Assembly: GCA_963747535.1 (NCBI GenBank)
Contig: CAVVFX010000020.1
Span: forward strand, 124,001 to 188,000
DNA from: CAVVFX01 sp963747535
GTDB lineage: Bacteria; Acidobacteriota; Terriglobia; Bryobacterales; Bryobacteraceae
DNA: 64,000 nt
Reading direction: 5' to 3'
In this document: piece by piece, positions 54,983 to 63,966 of the stretch
Numbering within the stretch: position 1 is the stretch's first letter
Layout of the letters: the number at the start of each line of letters is the position of its first letter
Notes under the pieces: model-generated
Databases searched by the model: none
The model's input: the letters and a program-made list of their open reading frames with translations, nothing else
Told to the model about the DNA's origin: nothing
Made by a program: the position numbers and the translations under genes

Positions 54983-56478
54983 CTCAGCGCTTGGATCGCC
55001 AGACCCGATGTGCGCGGAGGCTCCGGAAGAGACGAACCCGCCGGCCCGTAAGTCGCCAGGAGCGTGCGCATTTCCGAAGCTTTTCGCCTTCGATAGCGCA
55101 CATATTCAACCGCCCAGCGCGATACCTCGTAGGTCCGGTAATAAATGTTGGTCCGCAGTAAATCGCTGCGCGTTACCAGGACCTCGCGCCGCAGGAACCG
55201 CTGCCATCTGCCCCCGCGCTCCACCAGCGGCTCCGCATCTTCCGTCTCGGTCGCGAGTCGGGGCGAAGTGCAGTCGCTGAATTGCATCACCACCATCCGG
55301 GTATCGGTGCCGATTGGGTCGCCGGTGCCATTGCGAGTGAAGCGGGGCGTGCCTTGCCGGGTAGCCCATACCAGCGGACTGGCGCACGAGGTGAATTCCA
55401 GGTCATAGGCTACCTTGTCGCGCTCTTCGTCGACCTTCGGGTCGATTTCGTGCGAGAAGTAGCGGCCCTTGCGCAGATAAGCGAAGTCGACGTCACGAGT
55501 TGCCGCCGCCATCCACACTTCCTGGCCGTTCCAGGTTACAGGTTGCTTCCAGATACGGATATGATGCCGCTTGGAAACGTCGTTCAAGCCCTTCTGCCAT
55601 GACATATCGGCTTCGGCGCCCTGGAGCAGCAGAGAAGTCATGGGAGCATCCACAAAGCCGTGGATCTCAGCGGCCGCCCGGATCGTCCCGATGCGCGAGC
55701 GAATCGAGTCAGGTTGCGCTTCACTCCAACCAGCGGCGCGAAACGCCGTGGAAATCTCCTCACGCGACCCGATCAAGAGCACATTAGTCAGATCCGACGG
55801 GCGCTTGTTATCCGGATCCTGGGTCCGGATCGGCATCGACGCGACCAGGCTGCGAAGATGGCTCATCTCGTCGTCCGATAATTCATCGCTCGCGTCCGGT
55901 GCAGCCGGCGCTACCAGAGCCATCTGCCTGGTGAGCGTGACCTTCAGCTCTGTTCCGGCAGGATAGTAGATCTCCGGTTCCGGCAGTTCCACCAATAGCG
56001 ATCTGATGGCCCACACGGCCATCTCTGCGTGCACATCCCAGAGCAACGCTGTCCTGACGTAACCGCTAACCCGATATGAAATGCTCCCGGTCGAGCGTAC
56101 ACCCTGGATGAGTCCTGCCGAATTGACTTTTTCACGCGCGTTATCCACCTCGACAACGCGTGAAGCCATCGGCACCGTCTCGCCGTCCGGCAGAATCAAT
56201 TGATTGAACTCGAGGCGCAGAGAGGCCGTCTCATGCCGGACCCCGAAGCCCACTCGCGTTACGCTCTTGACGTTTCCGGAAAACGTGAAACCCGGAGAGA
56301 GAAGTTCACGACCATCGACCACCACCGGCGCGATCAGCACGGCTCTGATGGGGTCTCCGGCCTTGCTCGAAAACGAGCCTACCGTGTTCTCCAACCTCAG
56401 TTGCAGTGGAGTTCCGGCCGGCGCCTGCTGGATCATCAGCGAGTGCATGGAGAACAGAAGGTATCCGAGCGGCGTCAT
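54979..56478 (-). CDS. LssY C-terminal-domain protein
   Basis: 499 residues. The N-terminal ~190 residues are beta-rich (TPLQLRLENTVGSFSSKAGD, LSPGFTFSGNVKSVTRVGFG), like periplasmic carrier domains. The LssY_C-type domain lies at about 225-400: PSDLTNVLLIGSREEISTAF, RAAGWSEAQPDSIRSRIGTI, RHHIRIWKQPVTWNGQEVWM, AAATRDVDFAYLRKGRYFSH and EIDPKVDEERDKVAYDLEFT. LssY domains occur in lipid-modifying or secretion-linked proteins of unknown activity. The start ATG is followed by a weak hydrophobic stretch (LGYLLFSMHSLMIQQAPAG) that may serve as a signal. Middle gene of the operon. Confidence 0.82.
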   Translation of the reverse strand: MTPLGYLLFSMHSLMIQQAPAGTPLQLRLENTVGSFSSKAGDPIRAVLIAPVVVDGRELLSPGFTFSGNVKSVTRVGFGVRHETASLRLEFNQLILPDGETVPMASRVVEVDNAREKVNSAGLIQGVRSTGSISYRVSGYVRTALLWDVHAEMAVWAIRSLLVELPEPEIYYPAGTELKVTLTRQMALVAPAAPDASDELSDDEMSHLRSLVASMPIRTQDPDNKRPSDLTNVLLIGSREEISTAFRAAGWSEAQPDSIRSRIGTIRAAAEIHGFVDAPMTSLLLQGAEADMSWQKGLNDVSKRHHIRIWKQPVTWNGQEVWMAAATRDVDFAYLRKGRYFSHEIDPKVDEERDKVAYDLEFTSCASPLVWATRQGTPRFTRNGTGDPIGTDTRMVVMQFSDCTSPRLATETEDAEPLVERGGRWQRFLRREVLVTRSDLLRTNIYYRTYEVSRWAVEYVRYRRRKASEMRTLLATYGPAGSSLPEPPRTSGLAIQALR

Positions 56479-57668
56479 ACCTCTACCTCCTCGAGATCCG
56501 GCTTTCGCCGTCCGATCATTTCCAGGCCCGCTTCGTAGGTCCGGTACACCTGATCGAAAACTCCGTCCCAGGACTTAGCACGGGAAAACGCGCGCGCGGC
56601 CAAGCTCATGTCGCTCTGCAGACTTTCGTCTTCCATCAGGCGAATAACGCTTCGCGTCATCCCCAACAAGTCGTCAACATGAAATCCCGTGATACCATCC
56701 CTGATTCCGACCCTGGCGCCGGTTTCGCGGCTCACCACCACGGGAACACCCGATGCCATCGCTTCGAGCAGCACCAGGCCAAACGTATCGGTACGGGATG
56801 GGAACACAAAGACGTCCATGTCCGCAAATGCCGCTGCCAGCGCCTCGCCGCGCAGTACTCCAGGAAACTCGCCGAACTGAAGATGTTTCCTCAGCCAGTC
56901 CTTATCGCTGCCTTCCCCTACCAGACTCAAGCGAAAGTCGCGCTGCCCCCCGGCGATCAGCGCCTGTTCCAACCCGGCTATCGATTTTACATTTTTCTCG
57001 GGCGTCAAACGCCCCACGTACCCAATACAGAATGGGCCGCCGCGTCGCTTCCTCCGGCAGGGCGAATAGACCTCCGTATCGACTCCGTGCGGCATGAGAA
57101 ACGACGGCCGTCCAGTCCGCTCTTCGAGGAGGTTCACCATGTCCTGATTCGGCGCCAGGGTGAATCGTCCGTAATGGTAGAACCACATGCAGGCGCGCAG
57201 ACTCTGCCGCTCAGTCAGACTCGAAAACTTTTGCCGCCACGCGCCGGGCAAATAGGCCACGCTCTTCTCCAGACGGCGCGCGGCGTACTCGTGAAGGTTG
57301 GTATGCCAGGAGGCGACCAGCGGGACTTGCAGAAGATGCGCCATCCACAAACCCATGATCCCCATATCGCCGGGACCGGTAATTTGCACCAGATCCGGTT
57401 GGAACGGCCGCAGGGCATTCAGGACCAGATTCCTGTAACGGCTGAGCAGCGGATCGCAGTAGAGATCATGATCCAGGCGGAACGCCGCGAAACCACGCTT
57501 CAGTTGGAGCGTCGTCTGGAATTCATCGTGAATCAGCCGGGTGCAGGGACCGCCGTGTGCGCAGAAAAAGGGTGTCTGCCTGCGCGCCGAGTGCGCGGCA
57601 AATTCACGGCTTACGGTCGCCACTCCGTTGGCTTCGGCGAAGGAATCCGTGAAGAGGGCAACGCGCAA
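56475..57668 (-). CDS. Glycosyltransferase family 4 (GT-B), MgtA/PimB-like
   Basis: 397 residues. The N-terminal domain starts RVALFTDSFAEANGVATVSR, the nucleotide-diphosphate-sugar mannosyltransferase-like opening. GVDTEVYSPCRRKRRGGPFC and IGYVGRLTPEKNVKSI begin the C-terminal domain, and VFVFPSRTDTFGLVLLEAMA is the donor-binding motif with Asp-Thr-Phe-Gly in place of the first Glu, as usual for this subgroup. It probably adds a sugar to a lipid at the membrane, perhaps to make a glycolipid; this would fit its coupling with the LssY-like and LolA-like proteins. First gene of the operon. Confidence 0.92.
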   Translation of the reverse strand: MRVALFTDSFAEANGVATVSREFAAHSARRQTPFFCAHGGPCTRLIHDEFQTTLQLKRGFAAFRLDHDLYCDPLLSRYRNLVLNALRPFQPDLVQITGPGDMGIMGLWMAHLLQVPLVASWHTNLHEYAARRLEKSVAYLPGAWRQKFSSLTERQSLRACMWFYHYGRFTLAPNQDMVNLLEERTGRPSFLMPHGVDTEVYSPCRRKRRGGPFCIGYVGRLTPEKNVKSIAGLEQALIAGGQRDFRLSLVGEGSDKDWLRKHLQFGEFPGVLRGEALAAAFADMDVFVFPSRTDTFGLVLLEAMASGVPVVVSRETGARVGIRDGITGFHVDDLLGMTRSVIRLMEDESLQSDMSLAARAFSRAKSWDGVFDQVYRTYEAGLEMIGRRKPDLEEVEV

Positions 57669-58139
57669 TGCAGGTGTCAGCGGGCCGCCTCGAAGTCCAG
57701 GATGGAACCTAAATACTTGCTAATAACCTGGTGTTTCATTGAAAGCATGTGGCTTGGGGTATATTCGGTCCGACTGAGAGGCGTAGTGCTGAAAATGGCT
57801 CGGACGCGATGCACGACAGCGTGGTTTCGATTCACATCCTCGCTCAATTTCACAAACGATATCAGATGCGCGACCAGAGTGCAATGACAAAATGACGCCA
57901 AATGCGGTTAGCGAATACTCACTTAGAGAAATGTCAACCGTCAATTGTCACAGTACCGTCTGTTGTCATGAGTTCGGTGTGTGCGGTGCCGGATAGCTGA
58001 GAATTTGCCAGCCTGAGAAATCGCCTGACAAATCCTGCGGGCCGTCATTCGTCAGTCGCGATCGGACAACGAATGGCGGACAACGGCTGACGGACAACGG
58101 GCGTTGTCTCCGTGAAAGAAATTGGCCTGGGCGGCCGTG
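57669..58139. other. Intergenic region with three spaced direct repeats
   Basis: About 470 bases upstream of the glycosyltransferase operon. CGGACAACG occurs at 58063, 58077 and 58091, exactly 14 bases apart. Small frames on the minus strand (for example 57720-57944) show no family features. The promoter of the operon should lie here. Confidence 0.5.
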
Positions 58140-59321
58140 TTACGACCGTCGCGTGGATTTCGCGTTTGCCACTCGTGTGACCTCCGACTCGGACATCATG
58201 GCTGCTGCGGCAGCCTGTGTCGGCGTCGTGGCATCGGTCATCTGAACCATCACGTAGCCGGGAATATTCTCGGCTTCCTTGGTGAACGTGAGGATCCCGA
58301 GTTCGTGATCGAAATCGACCTGAATCAAATCCCCATTCTGCACCTGGCCCGAGGCGATCAGGTTCGACAGCGGATGCACCAGTGACCGCTCGATCGCTCT
58401 TTTCAGATGCCGGGCGCCGTACTTGATGTCAGTCCCCTCTCGAAGCAGAAAGTCCTTCCCGGGTTCCGTCACGTTGAAAACGAATGGCGTGGTCTGCGCC
58501 GAGTTGAAAATGCGCTGCTGCAACATATTCAGCTCGATGGAGAGGATCTTCTTGAGATCGCTCATCGCAAGCGGCCGGAAGACCACGATGCGGTCGAGCC
58601 GGTTCATGAACTCAGGCGTGAACTTGCGGCGAGCGGCTTCCGCGCCTGCGCGCTGAATCTTGCCGTGCGTCCCGTCCTCGATCTCGCCCGTTGCTTGCCG
58701 CCGTTCCGTTTCGCCCGCACCGAATCCCAGTTTGGGTCTAATAATGGAACTCATCTCCGCCGCCCCGAGATTGCTCGTCATGAAGATCATGGCTCGCGAG
58801 AAGTCCACCCGGCGGTTGTCGCCGAGTGTCAGCGTCCCCTTGTCCAGAATTCCAAGCAGTAGGTTCCACAATGCGTCGGACGCCTTCTCGATTTCGTCGA
58901 ACAACACGAAGCTCACTTTTAGCCGGTCCGTGTGATATTGGTTCAGCACTTCCTGGCTCAACAACGGATGCGTCTCGCGATGCCCCAGGTATCCCGGAGG
59001 CGATCCGATCAGCTTGGCAATCTCGTGGCTGTGCTGGAACTCCGCACAATCGATTTTGATCACCGCGCCGCCATCGCCAACCATTGATTCCGCAAGAGCT
59101 TCCACCAATCGTGTCTTCCCGGTGCCGGTGGGACCTAGAAAAAGAAAGTTGCCGATGGGCCTGCCGGGACTATTCATTCCGGCCAAAAAGGTTTGATAGA
59201 TGTTGACGATCTGGTTGATCGCTTCATCCTGTCCGACGATTCTCTTGTGTAGGTTTGCGTTGAGTTTATCAGCCTCACTCCCGCTTTGACCCGGATCTAA
59301 TCGTTTATTCAACCGCAGCAT
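58140..59321 (-). CDS. Single-ring AAA+ ATPase (ClpA/ClpB second-domain-like)
   Basis: 393 residues from ATG 59321 with GGGAGG eight bases upstream. It is one AAA+ module of the Clp family: Walker A GPTGTGKT (63-70), IKIDCAEFQHSHEIAKLIGS and the pore loop GSPPGYLGHRETHPL, Walker B VLFDEIEKA (Asp142-Glu143), sensor 1 AMIFMTSNLGAAEM and the arginine region FTPEFMNRLDRIVVFRPLAM, then the small D2 domain (GARHLKRAIERSLVHPLSNL). The N-domain, first ATPase and middle domain of ClpA/B are missing, and no ClpX zinc domain is present. A C-terminal ~50-residue tail is Ala/Thr-rich. It probably remodels a protein complex; partners unknown. Confidence 0.9.
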   Translation of the reverse strand: MLRLNKRLDPGQSGSEADKLNANLHKRIVGQDEAINQIVNIYQTFLAGMNSPGRPIGNFLFLGPTGTGKTRLVEALAESMVGDGGAVIKIDCAEFQHSHEIAKLIGSPPGYLGHRETHPLLSQEVLNQYHTDRLKVSFVLFDEIEKASDALWNLLLGILDKGTLTLGDNRRVDFSRAMIFMTSNLGAAEMSSIIRPKLGFGAGETERRQATGEIEDGTHGKIQRAGAEAARRKFTPEFMNRLDRIVVFRPLAMSDLKKILSIELNMLQQRIFNSAQTTPFVFNVTEPGKDFLLREGTDIKYGARHLKRAIERSLVHPLSNLIASGQVQNGDLIQVDFDHELGILTFTKEAENIPGYVMVQMTDATTPTQAAAAAMMSESEVTRVANAKSTRRS

Positions 59322-59437
59322 GGAATTATCCTCCCACCGTCCTCTAGCTTGAGGAGACCTCTCTAGTGACGTCCAACTTAGCCTCACGCTTGCAATGCGA
59401 GCACGCTTTGGGCCAAACTACAACGCGAGCCTTAACA

Positions 59438-60151
59438 CTATTTAGGTGGTTTCAGCGGACGAATCTCCACACGACTGACCAAAGTTCGTTGGGGCAATGC
59501 AACCAGCATCACCACCACCTCGGCAATGTCTTCAGGCGCGATTTTCCAAGGGGCTGCAGCACCGTGTGAGAATTGCGTGTCAACACTTCCCGGCATAATG
59601 TAACTCACTCGAATGTCGTCTTTGCGATGGTCCAGCATCATGGCTTCGGTGAAACCATTGAGTCCAAATTTCGAGGCGTTGTATCCAGCGCCCCCGGCAA
59701 ATGGATTCTTTCCCGCCAAACTGCTGATATTGATGATGTACCCTCCGCCCGCGGCTTTCATTCGAGGTATCACCTCGTGGCAACAATAGTACACGCCCGA
59801 CAGATTGAGGTCGATCATCCGGCGCCACTCGGCGGGTGTCAATTGTTCTACGGGAGCGAAGATTCCGACACCGGCGTTGTTCACCAGGATGTCGACAGCC
59901 CCGAGCTTCTCTTCAGCGAAGCGGAACAGTTCTTGCACCTCGTCCGGCTTCGACACGTCACATTTCTTCGCAAATATACGATCGGGATACAACTGTGAAA
60001 GCTCGCCCAAAGCTTGCCCCACACTTTTCTCCGACTGCCCGCAAAGAGCCACCCGTAGCCCCTCCGATAGCAGCCTTTCGACGATCGCGCGTCCGATTCC
60101 TCGTGTTCCTCCGGTGATAATTGCCGTTTTGTCGGTGAGTGAGTTCTTCAT
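59438..60151 (-). CDS. Short-chain dehydrogenase/reductase (SDR)
   Basis: 237 residues, a classical SDR. The cofactor site is TGGTRGIG (13-20), NNAG at 91-94, and the catalytic set Ser143/144, Tyr157 and Lys161 lies in IINISSLAGKNP and GYNASKFGLNGF. It uses NAD(P)H for a carbonyl/alcohol conversion; the substrate is not readable. Divergent from the gene at 60171, 19 bases between starts. Confidence 0.94.
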   Translation of the reverse strand: MKNSLTDKTAIITGGTRGIGRAIVERLLSEGLRVALCGQSEKSVGQALGELSQLYPDRIFAKKCDVSKPDEVQELFRFAEEKLGAVDILVNNAGVGIFAPVEQLTPAEWRRMIDLNLSGVYYCCHEVIPRMKAAGGGYIINISSLAGKNPFAGGAGYNASKFGLNGFTEAMMLDHRKDDIRVSYIMPGSVDTQFSHGAAAPWKIAPEDIAEVVVMLVALPQRTLVSRVEIRPLKPPK

Positions 60152-60170
60152 AGTCGTATATTGAAGTAGA

Positions 60171-61034
60171 ATGCCCGCTAAGTGGAAGGATCTCCTCGCC
60201 GGGCTCCCGGGGGCGGTGGAGGAAGCCGTTGACTCAGCCTACCGGGATGCCGCCGAAGCTTTAAACCAGGCTGTCCGCCGGATCGCCCAAAGTTCCAGTG
60301 TCTCGGATGCGCTGGCTGCGCTGGTGGATTCAACGTCGCCTTTCAGTGCGGTGGCAACCGTACTATCGCTAAAGGACGGCCATGCCAGCATGGTGCGCTC
60401 CCGAGGCACTAGCCCCGTCGGAGAGCCTTTCGGGATTGCATCTTCCCCTGCGCTGGTCTCACTCCTGAGCACGAAAGAGCCGGTAGCCGCTGCAGCTACG
60501 CCCGAGCAGTTGTCTTCCGCTCTCGCGGAAACGCTGGCCGCACCGCATGGGACTGCGTACCTGTTCCCCTTGAAAGTACGTCTCGAAGTGGTAGCGGCAC
60601 TGGCCGCTGCGGGTACCGTGCATGCCGGCGCGATGGAGTGTTTGTGCGAAGCAGCGTCCTTGAAACTCGAGATCCTGTTGCCGCCTCTGCCGCCTGCGCC
60701 TCAGCCCCAAGTAAAGGAGGCTAGACGCGAGCCCAGTGCCTGGGACAGTTTGCCGCCGGAAGCGCAGCGTCAGCATTTGCAGGCCCAGCGGTTCTCCCGG
60801 GTGAAGGTGGCCGAATTGCGCCTGTACCACGCGGACGCCGTGCGTGAAGGCCGCGTCCGGTTGGACCTTTACGGTGCATTACGAGAAGATATCGACAAGC
60901 TTCGCAGTGAGTACAAAAAAGACTTCGCCTCTTCGCCAAATATGGTCGACTATCTTCACCTCGAACTTCTCCGAACCCTGGCGCATGATGATGACCGTCT
61001 CCTTGGAGCAAACTATCCCGGCCCCTTACTGTAA
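60171..61034 (+). CDS. GAF-like protein with acidobacterial C-terminal helical region, unknown
   Basis: 287 residues. The first ~170 residues read like a GAF-type sensor fold (SSSVSDALAALVDSTSPFSA, YLFPLKVRLEVVAALAAAGT). The C-terminal ~75 residues (RFSRVKVAELRLYHADAVRE, LRSEYKKDFASSPNMVDYLH, LLRTLAHDDDRLLGANYPGP) are a motif I associate with acidobacterial proteins of unknown function. No DNA-binding or catalytic motif. Its end overlaps nothing, but the lytic transglycosylase follows after a repeat B copy. Confidence 0.75.
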   Translation: MPAKWKDLLAGLPGAVEEAVDSAYRDAAEALNQAVRRIAQSSSVSDALAALVDSTSPFSAVATVLSLKDGHASMVRSRGTSPVGEPFGIASSPALVSLLSTKEPVAAAATPEQLSSALAETLAAPHGTAYLFPLKVRLEVVAALAAAGTVHAGAMECLCEAASLKLEILLPPLPPAPQPQVKEARREPSAWDSLPPEAQRQHLQAQRFSRVKVAELRLYHADAVREGRVRLDLYGALREDIDKLRSEYKKDFASSPNMVDYLHLELLRTLAHDDDRLLGANYPGPLL

Positions 61035-61063
61035 AACAGCGCGCGTCAATCCCGAGATTCCGC

Positions 61064-61113
61064 GGGGCAGACCATCGTTTTTCGTGGTCTGCCCGGCTGC
61101 GCAGCAGCCGCCC
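61064..61113. repeat. Dispersed repeat B, copy 5, at the slt start
   Basis: GGGGCAGACCATCGTTTTTC then GTGGTCTGCCCGGCTGCGCA and GCAGCCG: two hairpins in a row. The GTG at 61084-61086 is the best start codon for the lytic transglycosylase. A direct copy follows the gene at 63355-63400. Confidence 0.85.
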
Positions 61114-63282
61114 CGGCCCCAAGGATGGTGTCTGGCAGCCACCGCTCTCCTGGCCCTGGCGCTAACCCCCTGCCTACCGGCACAGGACTCTCTCGCCCTC
61201 ACTGTCGCCGCAGCCCGGGCCCCCAAAGCACCCGCCGCTGCCCAGGCGCGCCTCGCCGAATTCGCCCGGTCCCATCTCAAGTCGACTGACGGTGCGCTGG
61301 CCCAATTGGCCCTCGGCTTCGTGGAATACGAACACAACGATTTCGCCGGCGCCGTACGGGACCTCACCGGACTCGCCGCCCGCCTTCCGAAAATCGCCGA
61401 CTATATCATTTACTATCAGGCCTCCGCGCAGGCTCGCCTGAACGATCAGGAGAGCGCCGCCGTCACCCTGTCGCAGCCCGCCGCCACCTGGGATCGGCCG
61501 CTGTCACCGCTAAGGTCTCGCGCCGTGTTACTGCGCGCCGACGCGCTGTCCAAATCCGGTCACCCGGGCGAGGCCGCCGAACTGATCCAGGGAGCTTACA
61601 AAGATCTGCCGCAGCCGGACGCCGCTTTGGCGCTGGCCTCCGCGTATGATGCGCGAGGAGAAAGTCCCCAGGCCGCCGCCTATTATCAACGTGTGTTTTA
61701 CGCCTATCCGGCGACCCCTGCCGCAGCCACGGCGGCCGCCGCATTAGACCGCCTGAAAATATCTCTGGGCAAGAACTATCCACTTCCCTCGGCGCAGCAA
61801 CTCATCGATCGTCCCAGCCGTTGGATTGAAGCGCATCAGTATGCCAAGGCTAAGCTCGAGCTGCAGTCCGCGCTCTCTCAACTGACTGGCATCGATCGGG
61901 AGCAGGCGCAGGTCCGCATGGGTCTGGCCGATCTCCGGGCGGGCAATGCTCTGGCTGCCATGCATTACCTGAAGGCTTTGCGTCTGCCTCATTCGGAAGT
62001 CGCTGCGGAGCGCGACGAATATCTGGTCGAGTGCGGGCGCCGTGTGGGCGACGACGCTGCGGTCAACGAAGCCCTGCTCGATTTGGAAAAGCACGTTCCC
62101 AAATCGCCCTGGCGTCTCAAAGCTCTTCTCAACGCCGCGAATAAATATCTGGTCGATCACCAGCCCGAGAAGTACGAGCCGCTCTACCGCGCCGCCTTCG
62201 ATGGCTTTCCCAACGACACCTCCACGGCCCTGACCCACTGGCGTATTGCCTGGGATGCGTATATTTCTCGTAAGCCGGATGCCGGGAGCCTGCTGCGCGA
62301 GCAGGTCGCCCGCTATCCTGGCGACACCAAGGCCAGCGCCGCTATGTACTTCCTGGGCCGTCTGGCCGAAGACCGGCAGGATTTCGCCTCCGCCCGCGCC
62401 TGGTACGAAGGCATCATCCAGGTCTTCGCGCACTATTATTACGGGCTGCTGGCGCGCGGCCATCTCGCCCAAAAGGACATCGCCGCCGCCACTACGTCTC
62501 CGGAGATCTCCGCGTGGCTTGGAACCCTCGCCTTTCCGGTTCCCAGTAAGTTCGTCGATGTTCCCGACGCGTTGACCAGTCTCCGGATCGAGCGGGCCCG
62601 TCTTCTGCGCACCGCGGGGTATAACGACTGGGCTGAGCATGAATTGCGCTTCGGCGCCAAAAACGGGGCCGAACCGCATCTGATCGCCATGGAACTCGCC
62701 ACCTCCACGGATACCCCGGCCGAGAGTCTGCGCATGATGAAATCGATGGTCCAGGACTACCTCTCGCTTAGCTTCGACTCCGCGCCGCTGCGTTTCTGGC
62801 AATTACTTTTCCCGCTACCCTTCCGTCCCGCGCTCGACGATTTTGCCAAACTGCGCGATCTCGATCCGTTCATGGTCGCGGGACTGATCCGGCAGGAGTC
62901 CGAGTTCAATCCCACGGTAAGATCCCACGCCAATGCCTATGGGCTCACGCAGATCATTCCGTCAACCGGCCGTCTGCTGGCGCGCAAAAACGGCATCAGA
63001 CCGTTCACCATCTCCCTGCTGCTGCAACCCGACACTAACATCAATCTCGGGACCACCTACCTGCGCATGCTGCTCGACGAATGGGGCGGAAAGTGGGAGG
63101 AGACGTTGGCGTCCTACAATGCCGGCAAATCCCGCGTGACAAACTGGGTTACCTGGGGCCAATACCGCGAGCCGGCCGAGTTCGTTGAATCGATCCCGTT
63201 CAACGAGACCCACGAATACGTGCAAGCAGTCATCCGCAACGGAGCGATCTACCGCGAACTCTACGGGAAGGAGCGTGAGTAG
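61084..63282 (+). CDS. Slt-type soluble lytic murein transglycosylase
   Basis: About 732 residues. A signal peptide (GWCLAATALLALALTPCLPA) begins about 14 residues after GTG 61084; the frame stays open further upstream but no other start sits near the signal. The long middle is a helical superhelix of TPR-like repeats (ALALASAYDARGESPQAAAY, AMYFLGRLAEDRQDFASARA). The C-terminal lysozyme-like domain has the catalytic Glu605 in IRQESEFNPTVRSHANAYGL and TQIIPSTG, then LASYNAGKSRVTNWV. It cleaves peptidoglycan glycan strands in the periplasm. The 5' end of the gene overlaps a dispersed repeat, so the signal peptide n-region (VCPAAQQPPRPQ) is repeat-derived. Confidence 0.9.
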   Translation: MVCPAAQQPPRPQGWCLAATALLALALTPCLPAQDSLALTVAAARAPKAPAAAQARLAEFARSHLKSTDGALAQLALGFVEYEHNDFAGAVRDLTGLAARLPKIADYIIYYQASAQARLNDQESAAVTLSQPAATWDRPLSPLRSRAVLLRADALSKSGHPGEAAELIQGAYKDLPQPDAALALASAYDARGESPQAAAYYQRVFYAYPATPAAATAAAALDRLKISLGKNYPLPSAQQLIDRPSRWIEAHQYAKAKLELQSALSQLTGIDREQAQVRMGLADLRAGNALAAMHYLKALRLPHSEVAAERDEYLVECGRRVGDDAAVNEALLDLEKHVPKSPWRLKALLNAANKYLVDHQPEKYEPLYRAAFDGFPNDTSTALTHWRIAWDAYISRKPDAGSLLREQVARYPGDTKASAAMYFLGRLAEDRQDFASARAWYEGIIQVFAHYYYGLLARGHLAQKDIAAATTSPEISAWLGTLAFPVPSKFVDVPDALTSLRIERARLLRTAGYNDWAEHELRFGAKNGAEPHLIAMELATSTDTPAESLRMMKSMVQDYLSLSFDSAPLRFWQLLFPLPFRPALDDFAKLRDLDPFMVAGLIRQESEFNPTVRSHANAYGLTQIIPSTGRLLARKNGIRPFTISLLLQPDTNINLGTTYLRMLLDEWGGKWEETLASYNAGKSRVTNWVTWGQYREPAEFVESIPFNETHEYVQAVIRNGAIYRELYGKERE

Positions 63283-63284
63283 CG

Positions 63285-63335
63285 TCAGTTTTCAGTCTTC
63301 AGTTTTCAGTCGTCAGCTCTCCTCTTCAGTCTTCA
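63285..63335. repeat. Short tandem repeat (TCAGT units)
   Basis: TCAGTTTTCAGTCTTCAGTT and following TTCAGTCGTCAG: units of 7-8 bases repeated about five times. It lies between the slt stop and repeat B copy 6. Confidence 0.8.
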
Positions 63336-63354
63336 CACTCAAGATCCGCCGTAA

Positions 63355-63400
63355 GACAGACCATCGTTTTTTGTGGTCTGTCCGGCTGCGCAGCAGCCGC
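63355..63400. repeat. Dispersed repeat B, copy 6
   Basis: GACAGACCATCGTTTTTTG then TGGTCTGTC and CGGCTGCGCAGCAGCCG. The first stem keeps pairing through a compensating G-C to A-T change relative to copy 5. It lies between two convergent genes. Confidence 0.85.
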
Positions 63401-63410
63401 GTTTAGTCCT

Positions 63411-63848
63411 TCACCACGCGACAGCCACCAAAGCGCCGATGAAAATCACCTGCACAACGGCACGAATTCCCAGCGTAGTCACCGGTCGCCCGCCGATCGT
63501 CATACGCGCGCGCGCCGCGTGAACATTCGCCGGGAAAAGCGCCATCAGCAACAACGCCAGACACGCTGCGGCAGCACGCGCAGTCGGCGGGAGCAGCAAC
63601 CCGATAGCCCCCAGAATCTCGAGCACACCCGACGCGGTGACCATCAGGTCGGGACGCGGAAACACCGCCGGGACCATGCGGAGCAGATCCGGTCGCCGCT
63701 TTCCCCAATGCGCCGAGCTCGTGAAGAAGAACATCACAGCCAGAGCCGCCCGCAGTGAGATGCTCCACGCATCGAGCAGCGATATCCCCAACCCTCCCGC
63801 TGCGCGAAAAGTCACGAACGCAACGATCAATACGTACAGTGGAATCAT
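63411..63848 (-). CDS. DoxX-family small membrane protein
   Basis: 145 residues from ATG 63848; a longer frame to 63869 adds only seven residues. Four hydrophobic segments match DoxX/DoxX-like proteins: IPLYVLIVAFVTFRAAGGLG, SLRAALAVMFFFTSSAHWGK, VTASGVLEILGAIGLLLPPT and RAAAACLALLLMALFPANVH, with the typical AHW and GVLEILGAIGLL features. These proteins sit in the inner membrane and are linked to thiol or quinone redox in some bacteria; the role here is unknown. Confidence 0.88.
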   Translation of the reverse strand: MIPLYVLIVAFVTFRAAGGLGISLLDAWSISLRAALAVMFFFTSSAHWGKRRPDLLRMVPAVFPRPDLMVTASGVLEILGAIGLLLPPTARAAAACLALLLMALFPANVHAARARMTIGGRPVTTLGIRAVVQVIFIGALVAVAW

Positions 63849-63930
63849 TGTTCTCGAACCACCGCACAATTCTAGCGCCGGCTCCGGATGCCTGCACTAC
63901 AGCCCCAAAGCTGGCAGCCTGACATTCCTT

Positions 63931-63966
63931 ATTCGTGTTCATTCGTGTTCATTCGTGGCCCAATGT
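63931..63966. repeat. Dispersed repeat A, copy 4
   Basis: Decamers ATTCGTGTTC, ATTCGTGTTC, ATTCGTGGCC and then CAATGT. An ATG at 63977 or 63984 just beyond may begin a gene cut by the window edge; too little is visible to say. Confidence 0.85.

Noticed and set aside
57720..57944. Small minus-strand frames upstream of the glycosyltransferase
   Set aside because: No family features; likely chance frames in the promoter region.
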